From: Campylobacter sp.
Lineage (GTDB): Bacteria > Campylobacterota > Campylobacteria > Campylobacterales > Campylobacteraceae
DNA length: 11,362 nucleotides
Direction: 5' to 3'
Assembly (NCBI GenBank): GCA_017940085.1
Contig: JAGAZK010000097.1
Coordinates: 1 to 11,362 of the forward strand
Shown: positions 1 to 6,188 of the stretch, piece after piece
How positions within the stretch are numbered: the first letter of the stretch is position 1
Layout of the letters: each line of letters begins with the position of its first letter
Program-made: the position numbers and the translations under genes
The notes under the pieces: model-generated
Told to the model about the DNA's origin: nothing
Database searches by the model: none
Seen by the model: the letters and a program-made list of their open reading frames with translations, nothing else

Positions 1-516
1 AGCAGAGATCAACTCAACTCAAAACTTCAAATCGCTCTTGGCGATGCAGCCGATAACTGGGGCGTAAAGATAATGAGAGTGGAGATTTCAGAAATCTCCG
101 TGCCAAAAGGCATAGAGGACGCTATGAATTTGCAAATGAAAGCAGAACGCGAAAAACGCGCAATCGAGCTTAAAGCAGAAGCCGAAAAAGCCGCTCTCAT
201 CCGAAACGCAGAAGCTCTAAAACAAGAAAAAGTCCTTGAAGCAGAAGCGATTGAACGCATGGCAGATGCGAAAAAATATGAGCAAATCGCCCTAGCAGAG
301 GGTCAAAAAACTGCTATGGATAATATCAATATGGCAATGGCAAGTTCTAAATTTGCAGCTGAATATTTGCTAACGCAAGGCAGAGTTGAAGCATTTAACG
401 AACTAGCCAAAAACGCTTCAAAAGATAAAATCCTAGTGCCTTACGAAACTAGCGAACTTATTGGCTCACTAAGTGTGATAAAAGATTTTTTAACTAACAA
501 AAAAGAGATAAAATGA
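1..516 (+). CDS. SPFH/band-7 (stomatin-like) protein, C-terminal part
   Basis: This is the 3' part of a gene that runs off the left edge; 171 residues are visible in frame from base 1. It opens in the end of an SPFH/band-7 domain (SRDQLNSKLQ, then WGVKIMRVEISEISVPKGI). An Ala/Glu/Lys-rich heptad stretch typical of the stomatin/QmcA coiled coil follows at about visible residues 45-105. The tail contains ILVPYETSELIGSL, a weakly hydrophobic end seen in this family. Such proteins oligomerise at the inner membrane and form membrane microdomain scaffolds. The stop (TGA 514-516) overlaps the ATG of the downstream nfeD-like gene in ATGA, and SPFH-NfeD pairing is a well-known operon arrangement, which supports the call. 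The N-terminal membrane anchor is outside the window, so QmcA, HflC-like or other stomatin subtypes cannot be separated. Confidence 0.88.
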   Translation, partial: SRDQLNSKLQIALGDAADNWGVKIMRVEISEISVPKGIEDAMNLQMKAEREKRAIELKAEAEKAALIRNAEALKQEKVLEAEAIERMADAKKYEQIALAEGQKTAMDNINMAMASSKFAAEYLLTQGRVEAFNELAKNASKDKILVPYETSELIGSLSVIKDFLTNKKEIK

Positions 517-956
517 GTGCGTGGATTTTTGTAGCTCTTGGTATAGCTTTTGTCATAGCAGAAGTCTTGTTTATGGACTTTACGCTGATATTTTTTGGGA
601 TTGGATTTTTAATCGTTGCGATTTTAAGCTTTTTTGTGGATTTATCTTGGCAAATTCAGCTTTTATTAGCAGCTATTTTTTCAATAGTGCTTTTGGTTTT
701 ATTTAGGAAGCGAGTAAAAACAGCGTTTTTCAAAAGCAAAGAAAAATATGAAGATAATTTTTTAGATGAAAGTGGTCTTGGAGAGATCAAAAACGGTATG
801 GTTTATTTTAAGGGCACATTTTGGAAATCGGGTAAAATCGCAAATTTAAAAGACGGCGATAAAATCAAAGTTTTAGGTGTCAAAAACGGTCAAATCGTGC
901 TTGAATTTGACGAAAATAACGATGAATTTGCTCAAAATAAGGGCGAAAATGAGTAG
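513..956 (+). CDS. NfeD-like membrane protein
   Basis: This is a 147-residue protein. Three hydrophobic segments lie at about residues 3-21, 23-43 and 46-64, followed by a basic stretch (RKRVK). A soluble beta-rich domain at about residues 80-140 contains GEIKNGMVYFKGTFWKSG and DGDKIKVLGVKNGQIVLEF. That is the layout of the short NfeD family: membrane part plus C-terminal OB fold. NfeD proteins partner with SPFH/stomatin proteins, and here the ATG overlaps the stop of the SPFH gene by 4 bp, implying translational coupling; no strong separate SD is visible. The acidic tail runs into the start of mqnC with an 8-bp overlap. The family's biochemical role is not settled beyond association with SPFH proteins in membrane domains. 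The long-NfeD serine protease domain is absent. Confidence 0.85.
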   Translation: MSAWIFVALGIAFVIAEVLFMDFTLIFFGIGFLIVAILSFFVDLSWQIQLLLAAIFSIVLLVLFRKRVKTAFFKSKEKYEDNFLDESGLGEIKNGMVYFKGTFWKSGKIANLKDGDKIKVLGVKNGQIVLEFDENNDEFAQNKGENE

Positions 957-1998
957 ATTAAGCAATGAAAAAGCTCTAAATTTAATCAAAAATGCTCCTT
1001 TGAGCGAACTTGGACGAATGGCATTTGCCAAAAAACAAGAACTTCACCCTGATAAAATCACAACTTTTGTCGTTGATAGAAACATAAATTACACAAATAT
1101 TTGTTTTGTGGATTGCGATTTTTGTGCGTTTTGCCGCAAGGTAAATGAAGAAGATACTTATATTTTGAGCTTTGATGAAATTGATAAAAAAATTGACGAG
1201 CTTATCGCAATCGGTGGCACTCAAATCCTTTTTCAAGGCGGCGTTCATCCAAAACTAAAAATCGAATGGTATGAAGATTTAGTCTCTCATATCGCAAAAA
1301 AATATCCGCAAATCACTATTCACGGCTTTTCGGCGATAGAAATTGATTATATAGCTAAAATTTCAAAACTTTCTCACAAACAAGTTTTGCTTAGACTGCA
1401 AAATAAAGGACTTTACTCAATTCCTGGAGCTGGGGCTGAGATTTTAAGCGATAGAGTTAGAGATATAATTTCGCCCAAAAAAATAGGAGCAAAAACTTGG
1501 CTGGAAGTTCATAAAGCAGCCCATGAAATCGGTATGAAAACCACAGCAACGATGATGTTTGGCACTGTTGAAACAGACGAAGAAATTATAGAGCATTTTG
1601 AACATTTACGAAACTTACAAGATGAAACTGGCGGTTTTAGAGCCTTTATTTTGTGGAGTTTTCAAGGTGCAAATACAAAACTTATCCAAAAATACCCACA
1701 AATTAAAAAAACTAGTTCAAATCGCTATTTAAGGCTCCTAGCTGTTGCAAGGCTTTATTTAGATAATTTTAAAAATATCCAAAGCTCATGGGTTACGCAA
1801 GGAAGCTATATCGGCCAACTCGCACTTAAATTTGGTGCAAATGATTTGGGTTCAACTATGATGGAAGAAAATGTCGTAAAAGCAGCAGGAGCGAGCTTTC
1901 GTATGAGTGGAGATGAAATGATAGCCCTAATCAAAGATCTTGGCGAAATCCCCGCAAAACGAAATACAAATTATGATATTTTAGAAAAATTTGATTAA
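949..1998 (+). CDS. mqnC: cyclic dehypoxanthinyl futalosine synthase MqnC (radical SAM)
   Basis: This 349-residue radical SAM enzyme of the futalosine route to menaquinone cyclises dehypoxanthine futalosine. The [4Fe-4S]/SAM motif CxxxCxxC is at Cys52, Cys56 and Cys59 (ICFVDCDFC). It is preceded by FVVDRNINYTN and followed by GGTQILFQGGVHP, GFSAIEIDYI, IPGAGAEILSDRVRDIISP and TATMMFGTVE, a signature run for MqnC rather than MqnE. An extra Cys (Cys62, FCAFCRK) follows the cluster motif, where many homologues that I know have a non-Cys residue. I chose the ATG at 949 because an SD-like AAGGG lies just upstream and the MSRLSNEKAL start fits the family; an in-frame ATG at 877 would add 24 unsupported residues inside nfeD. 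It overlaps nfeD by 8 bp. Its last codons and stop lie within a perfect 18-bp inverted repeat. Campylobacterota use this pathway instead of the MenFDHCEBA route. Confidence 0.93.
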   Translation: MSRLSNEKALNLIKNAPLSELGRMAFAKKQELHPDKITTFVVDRNINYTNICFVDCDFCAFCRKVNEEDTYILSFDEIDKKIDELIAIGGTQILFQGGVHPKLKIEWYEDLVSHIAKKYPQITIHGFSAIEIDYIAKISKLSHKQVLLRLQNKGLYSIPGAGAEILSDRVRDIISPKKIGAKTWLEVHKAAHEIGMKTTATMMFGTVETDEEIIEHFEHLRNLQDETGGFRAFILWSFQGANTKLIQKYPQIKKTSSNRYLRLLAVARLYLDNFKNIQSSWVTQGSYIGQLALKFGANDLGSTMMEENVVKAAGASFRMSGDEMIALIKDLGEIPAKRNTNYDILEKFD

Positions 1999-2041
1999 AT
2001 TTAGTAATTTTTGGCTATTGAGCCTAAATTTAATCAAATTT
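1987..2041. repeat. 18-bp perfect inverted repeat spanning the mqnC stop codon
   Basis: The left arm AAATTTGATTAAATTTAG (1987-2004) is the exact reverse complement of the right arm at 2024-2041, with a 19-nt spacer. The mqnC stop TAA (1996-1998) sits inside the left arm. As RNA it could form a long, AT-rich hairpin at the end of the transcript. There is no clean U-run after it, so it is not a classic intrinsic terminator. It could protect the 3' end or assist termination together with the hairpin at 2073-2093. Confidence 0.85.
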
Positions 2042-2072
2042 AATTTCAAAAATTTAAAATAAATCACGCATT

Positions 2073-2093
2073 TAAAAGCATTTTATGCTTTTA
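2073..2093. terminator. probable bidirectional terminator between mqnC and nikO
   Basis: TAAAAGCAT and ATGCTTTTA form a 9-bp stem with a TTT loop. On the plus strand the 3' arm ends in TTTTA and is followed by AT-rich DNA; on the minus strand it reads equivalently. It lies between the convergent mqnC and nikO genes, where a terminator for both is expected. The stem holds only two G-C pairs, so strength is uncertain. Confidence 0.55.
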
Positions 2094-2113
2094 TTAAATT
2101 TAATTAAATTTAA
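2094..2113. repeat. 20-bp perfect palindrome of the AAATTTA family
   Basis: TTAAATTTAATTAAATTTAA is its own reverse complement. Its 16-bp core AAATTTAATTAAATTT recurs at 10209-10224 and 10298-10313. It adjoins the hairpin at 2073-2093. Function is unknown. Confidence 0.85.
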
Positions 2114-2124
2114 GCAAAAACTAC

Positions 2125-2174
2125 AAATTTAATCCAAAAATTTATTAAATTTGCTCCAAATTTAGATTAAATTT
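2125..2174. repeat. 10-bp inverted repeat reaching into the nikO stop
   Basis: AAATTTAATC (2125-2134) is the exact reverse complement of GATTAAATTT (2165-2174). The spacer holds further AAATTTA/TAAATTT copies. Two bases of the nikO stop codon (minus strand, 2175-2173) belong to the right arm. This mirrors the mqnC end on the opposite side of the gap. Confidence 0.65.
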
Positions 2175-2895
2175 ACTCGGTTTTTAAGCCGTTTGATTGC
2201 AAATAGTAAATTTTATCAGCAGCATTTTGGATAAATTCTTTATCGTGCGAAACGATGATTTGAGATACTTTCAAATTTGCCAAAATCTCAGCTAATTTCT
2301 TTTGCATATCAAAATCAAGCCCACTTGTAGGCTCATCAAGCAAAATAATCTTTGGCTCACACACAAGCACACCAGCGAGTGCGACAAGCTTTTTCTCGCC
2401 ACCAGAGAGATTAAAAACGATTTTGTCTTTTATATGATAAATGCCAAGATTTCGCAATATTTCATCGGTTTTGGCGTAAATTTCGTCTTTGGTTAGAATT
2501 TGTCTTTTTTCAAATCCATGATGATTTAGTAAATGCTCGTCAAACTCAGTATATTTCTTAAAAGCCTCATTTCTCGCAAACAGCCCAAATGCCACATCTT
2601 CATACACAATCGGACAAATAAATTGCTCATCACTATTTTGAAATAAAAACCCAATTTCGCTTCTAAATTTGGCAAAATCATTTAAATTTGACATTTTGTG
2701 AGAAAAAATCTCAACCAAACCAAACTCGCTTTGTCTTATACCGCCAATAATTTCCAAAAGCGTGGTTTTGCCACTTCCATTTGGACCAATTATGACGATT
2801 TTTTCTTTATGCCCTACTTTTAAATTTATATTTTCAAAAAGCATTTTATCGCCTATTTTGGCACCGATTTGGCTCAAAGTTACAGAACAACTCAT
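2173..2895 (-). CDS. nikO: nickel ECF transporter ATPase NikO (CbiO family)
   Basis: This is a 240-residue ABC ATPase, the cytoplasmic motor of an energy-coupling-factor metal importer. Visible motifs are Walker A GPNGSGKTT (about 37-45), Q-loop FQNSDEQ (Gln86), signature LSGGEKK (163-169), Walker B IILLDEPTSGLD (183-194) and switch His217 (IVSHD). VAFG at 101-104 matches the CbiO/NikO subfamily. Between VAFG and NLGI (about 105-148) there are roughly 45 residues, where CbiO proteins as I recall them have about 20-25, so it carries an insertion rich in charged and His residues (HLLNHHGFEK). Its ATG overlaps the stop of nikQ in ATGA. It is the last gene of the nik run, and its assignment to nickel rather than cobalt rests on the neighbours. 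Confidence 0.88.
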   Translation of the reverse strand: MSCSVTLSQIGAKIGDKMLFENINLKVGHKEKIVIIGPNGSGKTTLLEIIGGIRQSEFGLVEIFSHKMSNLNDFAKFRSEIGFLFQNSDEQFICPIVYEDVAFGLFARNEAFKKYTEFDEHLLNHHGFEKRQILTKDEIYAKTDEILRNLGIYHIKDKIVFNLSGGEKKLVALAGVLVCEPKIILLDEPTSGLDFDMQKKLAEILANLKVSQIIVSHDKEFIQNAADKIYYLQSNGLKTE

Positions 2896-3548
2896 ATCAA
2901 AACTCCAAATTTAACAAATCCGCAAATCACAACCGAAAAAAATACCAAAAAATCGCCAAAATTTATTTTAATTTTTTCTTTTTTTCTAAAAAATTTACCA
3001 TTAAATCCGCGTGAAATCATTGTTTTTTGCATAGCCGATATTCTTTTGTAAGCCGATAAAAACAAAAGTGCGACCATATTTGCATAAGCTTTGTAGCAAA
3101 ATAACGAAGTTTGCGGGATCAGACCTCTGATAAGTAGCGTTTTTTTGAGCCTTTTTAAATCAGAGCTCAAAAAACCTATGTAATTTATGCTCAAATAAAT
3201 ACTCCAAGCAAATTTATCGCTAAATACGAGCTTTGAGATACCGCTTGCAAAAAAATACCCGTCTTTTTTGTAAAAAAGCAAAATCGCAAAAAAAACAATT
3301 ATATTTGATCTAACAAAAATCAAAATCGCCATTTGCAAATTTCCAGCCAAAACCGCACTAAGCGAGATTAGAAATATAAATAAATTTAAAAAAATAAGCC
3401 TTTTGAGTGATGGCAAAAACGATTTTGGATTTAAGATAATAAGAAATAAAATTGGCACCAAAAATACAACATAAATTTGCGAACTCAAAGCCACGCCAAA
3501 GCTAAAAAATACCAAACTAAGAACGCTTAAAATATCATTTTTCATCAT
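2892..3548 (-). CDS. nikQ: nickel ECF transporter transmembrane coupling subunit NikQ (CbiQ family)
   Basis: This is a 218-residue membrane protein if it starts at the first of two tandem ATGs (3548 or 3545). The reading frame is open to 3623, but the extra residues would lie inside the upstream gene and are not hydrophobic in the family pattern. It has several membrane segments: DILSVLSLVFFSFG, IYVVFLVPILFLIIL, LIFLNLFIFLISLSAVLAG and IFVRSNIIVFFAILLF. Two Arg-Gly coupling motifs, TLLIRGLIP and TMISRGFNG, correspond to the two helices by which EcfT proteins contact their ATPases. The basic C-terminal loop (KFFRKKEKIK) is followed by a last hydrophobic segment. It overlaps the upstream nikL-like gene by 14 bp (10-11 if the second ATG is used) and nikO by 4 bp, so all three are probably translationally coupled. 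The CbiQ cobalt subtype is possible, but the DUF4198 and NikL-like neighbours favour nickel. Confidence 0.82.
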   Translation of the reverse strand: MMKNDILSVLSLVFFSFGVALSSQIYVVFLVPILFLIILNPKSFLPSLKRLIFLNLFIFLISLSAVLAGNLQMAILIFVRSNIIVFFAILLFYKKDGYFFASGISKLVFSDKFAWSIYLSINYIGFLSSDLKRLKKTLLIRGLIPQTSLFCYKAYANMVALLFLSAYKRISAMQKTMISRGFNGKFFRKKEKIKINFGDFLVFFSVVICGFVKFGVLI

Positions 3549-4011
3549 TTTTGCTTTCGTTTTTGCGTTTGAGTGCGTAAATACTGCCAAAAAACGCAAA
3601 TAAAACAAAAATCGATATGCCAAATTTGATTAAATTTGAGATTAAATCATCTTTTTGCAATAAATCTGCAAATTTAGTTAAATTTGGATTTTTTGTGGCT
3701 GAATTTGATAAATTTTGGTCTAAATTTGCTTTAAATTCAAGCATTTTTTCATGCCCTAATCCACCATTGATTTTGATTTGTAAGTTTTTGTTTGGATTTT
3801 TGAAGCTAAAAATGCCGTTTTTATCGGTTTTGGAGCTGTATAAAATCTCATTGTTATCGTCAAAAACATTTACTTCGCACTCAATACAAGGCGAATTGCC
3901 ATAATAATAAGCTTTGATGATTAAATTTTGCTCATTTGTATCAATAAAACCTTTTAGAGAATGAGCGTTTAAAGATACCACAAACACACACAAAAACAAA
4001 ATTTTTGTCAT
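3535..4011 (-). CDS. NikL-like extracytoplasmic nickel transport accessory protein
   Basis: This is a 158-residue protein. A signal peptide (MTKILFLCVFVVSLNA) would leave mature protein starting HSLKGF, that is with His17 at the new N-terminus. A small beta domain resembling carboxypeptidase-regulatory/CNA-B folds spans about 18-95: EVNVFDDNNEILYSSKTDKNGIFSF is the usual strand-turn-strand with DKNG. It contains a CIEC pair (Cys42, Cys45). A C-terminal membrane helix is at about 130-148, followed by KRKNESK, giving a periplasmic domain anchored in the inner membrane. That layout and its place between nikM and nikQ (ATGA overlap with nikM, 14-bp overlap with nikQ) fit the NikL/NikN-type component of Nik ECF systems. 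Nickel binding by the N-terminal His is inferred. Sequence similarity in this family is low, so the subtype name is tentative. Confidence 0.7.
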   Translation of the reverse strand: MTKILFLCVFVVSLNAHSLKGFIDTNEQNLIIKAYYYGNSPCIECEVNVFDDNNEILYSSKTDKNGIFSFKNPNKNLQIKINGGLGHEKMLEFKANLDQNLSNSATKNPNLTKFADLLQKDDLISNLIKFGISIFVLFAFFGSIYALKRKNESKNDEK

Positions 4012-4592
4012 TTTAATATGTCCTTATTGACTTTGTAGATGAATTGCAAACCAAAAAACGCAATAATGCCTTCAATTATGCTCAAAACACTATTTGCGAC
4101 AAATGCCAATTTAGCAATTGCTATAAATTCATCTCCATTTAGCACTAAAACTAAGCTAAGTAAAAATGATGAAAGCAATATTGGAACAAAACCTGCCAAA
4201 AACAAAAATATAATATTTTTGTTTTTTGAAAATAAACGAACAAAAACAATAGCCAAAATCGCAGGAAATCCGATAATAATAGCATTTACACCAAGCACAC
4301 TAATCCCACCATACGCAAAAAATACAGCTTGAAGCAAAAGTCCTATAAATATCGCCAAAAACGCATCTACTCCCAAAACTGCACCCACAAAACCGCTCAA
4401 AATCAAATGAACAGAAGTTGCCCCAATGGGAATATGTATAAAAGAAGCCACGAAAAAAATCGCACTCATACACGCAATTTTGGGGATTTGGTAAGGTTTG
4501 AGTTTGTATATCAAATATACAGCCAAACTTACACTCAAAATACTAGCTGGAATGATAATTTCTGGCTTTAAAACGCCTTCACTTATATGCAT
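4008..4592 (-). CDS. nikM: nickel ECF transporter substrate-specific subunit NikM (CbiM family)
   Basis: This is a 194-residue integral membrane protein that recognises the metal ion. It starts MHISEGVL: the N-terminal Met-His of CbiM/NikM is part of the metal site in characterised members. The second conserved motif FIHIPIGATSVHL places His53 and His62 as further ligand candidates. About six hydrophobic segments follow, with GVDAFLAIFIGLLLQAVFFAYGGISVLGVNA as the family core. The start is firm, because His2 must follow Met and a good SD (AGGAAA) lies 5-8 bases upstream. The stop overlaps the next ATG in ATGA. It is followed in order by NikL-like, NikQ and NikO, and preceded by a DUF4198 protein. 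CbiM for cobalt has the same His motifs; the accessory proteins make nickel the better call. Confidence 0.9.
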   Translation of the reverse strand: MHISEGVLKPEIIIPASILSVSLAVYLIYKLKPYQIPKIACMSAIFFVASFIHIPIGATSVHLILSGFVGAVLGVDAFLAIFIGLLLQAVFFAYGGISVLGVNAIIIGFPAILAIVFVRLFSKNKNIIFLFLAGFVPILLSSFLLSLVLVLNGDEFIAIAKLAFVANSVLSIIEGIIAFFGLQFIYKVNKDILK

Positions 4593-4726
4593 AAATTTCC
4601 TATTAAATTTAATTGTAAATTTTGTGTATTTTGCCTAAAAATATGCAAAAAAATGATTAAAAATGAGCAAATTTAAATAAATTTACTCATTTTATCTAGT
4701 GCAAATATTAAATTTAAACACCAAAT
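4593..4726. other. nikK-nikM spacer
   Basis: This is a 134-bp AT-rich gap between the nikK-like gene and nikM on the minus strand. It holds the hairpin at 4660-4693, several AAATTTA copies, a TACAAT -10-like box on the minus strand (4617-4612) and the nikM SD. The downstream four-gene block therefore could have its own promoter. Confidence 0.4.
4660..4693 (-). terminator. terminator or attenuator hairpin between nikK and nikM
   Basis: AAAATGAG (4660-4667) pairs with CTCATTTT (4686-4693). Inside it AAATTTA (4669-4675) pairs with TAAATTT (4678-4684), with one C-A mismatch between the two stems. On the minus strand the 3' arm ends in CTCATTTT and is followed by TTAATCATTTTTTT, a broken U-run as in an intrinsic terminator. 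It would end or reduce nikK transcription before nikM. Confidence 0.6.
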
Positions 4727-5479
4727 TTATTTATAATCCTTAGTTTGCACCCAAATCACAGCTCCAAGTTCGACTGGATATTTTTTGTTTTCATAAATTA
4801 GCTTTTCGTCATCATCAATCAAGGCCGCAAATCCCCACCACCCAGCAAGTGGCATAACAAAGCTAAATTCGCCATTTTCATTAGTTTTAATTTCTTGAGT
4901 GATATGATCTTCGCTTGGAGATTTTAATCTTTTGTCATTGTAGTATTCTACTTCGACAATCACGCCTTTTGCTGGTTTGTTTTTATACAAAACTTTACCT
5001 GTAAAAATATTGCCTTTATACAGCCCAAAAGGTCTAGAAAGCGGAATTATCTCAGCTTTTAAATCCAAAGCTTCGTCCCAGCCATCACCATATCCATAAG
5101 CATTTACGATTGTTTTTGTAATATGTCTTATAAATTTACTCTCGCTTGGCTCAAAATATGGCTTTGGATCTACGGCAAATTGATATATTGCTGGTTCTTT
5201 GATTTGATATTTTGCACTCCAAAAAGACAGATTTTTTGATTTTTCTTCTTTCAAAGTAGATAAAATAGAAGTTTTTTTACCATTTATTGCGACAATAGCT
5301 TCATTTGGTTTGACCATATTCATCATTTCACCTTCAAATGGGTGAGTAAATTTGTAAGTCAAATTTAAATTGCTTTGTTTGTCGTTTTCTACGCTAGATT
5401 CGCTAGGCAAAATGACACCAAAATGTGCAAATGCAAGGCTTTGAACTAAAGCCAAACCTAAAATAAATTTTAATCTCAT
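4727..5479 (-). CDS. NikK-like DUF4198 periplasmic nickel-uptake protein
   Basis: This is a 250-residue exported protein of the DUF4198 family, often encoded beside nickel ECF transporters. The signal peptide MRLKFILGLALVQSLAFA (1-18) would be cleaved to give HFGVILPS, so the mature protein starts with His19. Family motifs are HFGVILPS at the N-terminus, FTHPFEGEMMNM (His46), GDGWDEALDLKAEIIPL and, near the end, NENGEFSFVMPLAGWWGFAALIDD. No C-terminal membrane helix is visible, so it is soluble periplasmic unless held by partners. I chose the ATG at 5479: an AAGGAT SD is 4-5 bases upstream, and translation from an earlier in-frame ATG (5518) would put FKFRIIFYKRIIM before the signal peptide. 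It is first in the nik locus, probably delivering or pre-binding nickel. A hairpin at 4660-4693 separates it from nikM. Confidence 0.82.
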   Translation of the reverse strand: MRLKFILGLALVQSLAFAHFGVILPSESSVENDKQSNLNLTYKFTHPFEGEMMNMVKPNEAIVAINGKKTSILSTLKEEKSKNLSFWSAKYQIKEPAIYQFAVDPKPYFEPSESKFIRHITKTIVNAYGYGDGWDEALDLKAEIIPLSRPFGLYKGNIFTGKVLYKNKPAKGVIVEVEYYNDKRLKSPSEDHITQEIKTNENGEFSFVMPLAGWWGFAALIDDDEKLIYENKKYPVELGAVIWVQTKDYK

Positions 5480-5562
5480 GATTATCCTTTTGTAAAAAAT
5501 AATACGAAATTTAAACATTTTAATGATTAAATTTTGATAAAAAATTGTGTTTATATGTGAAA

Positions 5563-5580
5563 TATTATTTTAAAATAATA
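5563..5580. promoter_or_regulatory. perfect 18-bp palindrome, candidate operator in the nikK-fld divergent region
   Basis: TATTATTTTAAAATAATA is an exact palindrome 84 bp upstream of the nikK start and 116 bp upstream of the flavodoxin start. Its TATTATT and AATAATA halves match half-sites reported for Helicobacter NikR (TATWATT-N11-AATWATA), but the gap is 4 rather than 11, so NikR cannot be asserted. A Fur-type or other dimeric regulator is equally possible. A TATAAA-like box lies just downstream of it on the minus strand. Confidence 0.45.
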
Positions 5581-5659
5581 CTAATCTTAAATTTACATAA
5601 TAAAAAAATCAAAAATTATACTAATAAATTTAATTAACCCAATATTTATCTTATTTAGT

Positions 5660-5665
5660 TAAAAT
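5660..5665 (+). promoter_or_regulatory. candidate -10 box for the flavodoxin gene
   Basis: TAAAAT lies 30 bp upstream of the start codon in T/A-rich DNA, leaving a short leader that contains the SD AAAGGAT (5684-5690). No -35 is recognisable, as is common for Campylobacter sigma-70 promoters. Confidence 0.4.
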
Positions 5666-5695
5666 CCCAAAATATTTTACTCTAAAGGATAAACA

Positions 5696-6184
5696 ATGTC
5701 AAAAGTAGGAATAGTTTTCGGCTCAAACGAAGGCGATGCAAAAAACGCTGCTTTGTATATAGCAAAAAACTTTGATAGCGAAGTAATTGACGCTAAAGAT
5801 CTCACAAACGAGTTTTTGAGTTCTTACTCAAAGCTTATTTTTGTGGCTTCCACTCACAAAGTTGGCGAACTTCAAAACGATTTCAAAGCTAAATTAGATC
5901 TCATTAAAGCCACAGATTTTTCTGGAAAAACTTTGGCTTTAGTAGGACTTGGTGGCTCAGTTAGACATCCTGATAATTTTTGTGATGGATTGAGTGAATT
6001 TTTCCCGTATGTAGAAAAAGCAAATTTAATCGGTCAAACCGAAGTCGATGAGCAGTATAAATTTAATAGCTCAAAAGCCATAAAAGACGGCAAATTCGTA
6101 GGTCTTATACTAGATCTAAAAATCAATGATAGCTGGAAAAATAGAGCTGATAATTGGGTTGCTTCAATCAAAAATAATTTCTAA
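5696..6184 (+). CDS. divergent flavodoxin
   Basis: This 162-residue protein has the full length and order of a short/long-chain bacterial flavodoxin: phosphate loop FGSNEGDAKNAA (8-19), 50s loop ASTHKVGELQNDF (51-63), 90s loop GLGGSVRHPDNFCDGL (84-99), then the late KAIKDGKFVGLILD and WVASIK. Flavodoxins carry low-potential electrons on FMN. Compared with the Campylobacter FldA that I recall (STWGSGDLQDDW and GMGDSESYSDTYCNGM), Trp becomes His54, the 90s-loop Tyr becomes His91 and the adjacent GD becomes GG. Both flavin-stacking aromatics therefore seem to be replaced. It has a strong SD (AAAGGAT) and a strong terminator, and is alone and divergent from nikK. It may be a second, specialised flavodoxin; the housekeeping fldA would be elsewhere. 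FMN binding is not assured. Confidence 0.8.
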   Translation: MSKVGIVFGSNEGDAKNAALYIAKNFDSEVIDAKDLTNEFLSSYSKLIFVASTHKVGELQNDFKAKLDLIKATDFSGKTLALVGLGGSVRHPDNFCDGLSEFFPYVEKANLIGQTEVDEQYKFNSSKAIKDGKFVGLILDLKINDSWKNRADNWVASIKNNF

Positions 6185-6188
6185 TCCC

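Noticed and set aside
877..948. Upstream in-frame ATG for mqnC
   Set aside because: It lies deep inside nfeD, has no good SD, and the added residues do not fit the family; ATG 949 has AAGGG before it.
3549..3623. Longer NikQ from an ATG at 3623
   Set aside because: It would overlap the NikL-like gene by almost 90 bp with a non-family N-terminus; the tandem ATGs at 3548/3545 sit at the usual overlap point.
5480..5518. Longer NikK-like protein from an ATG at 5518
   Set aside because: It would put a basic stretch before a complete signal peptide; the ATG at 5479 has AAGGAT just upstream.
5556..5587. Canonical NikR site TATWATT-N11-AATWATA at the palindrome
   Set aside because: Neither half-site has a partner at the 11-bp distance; only the 4-bp-spaced palindrome is present.
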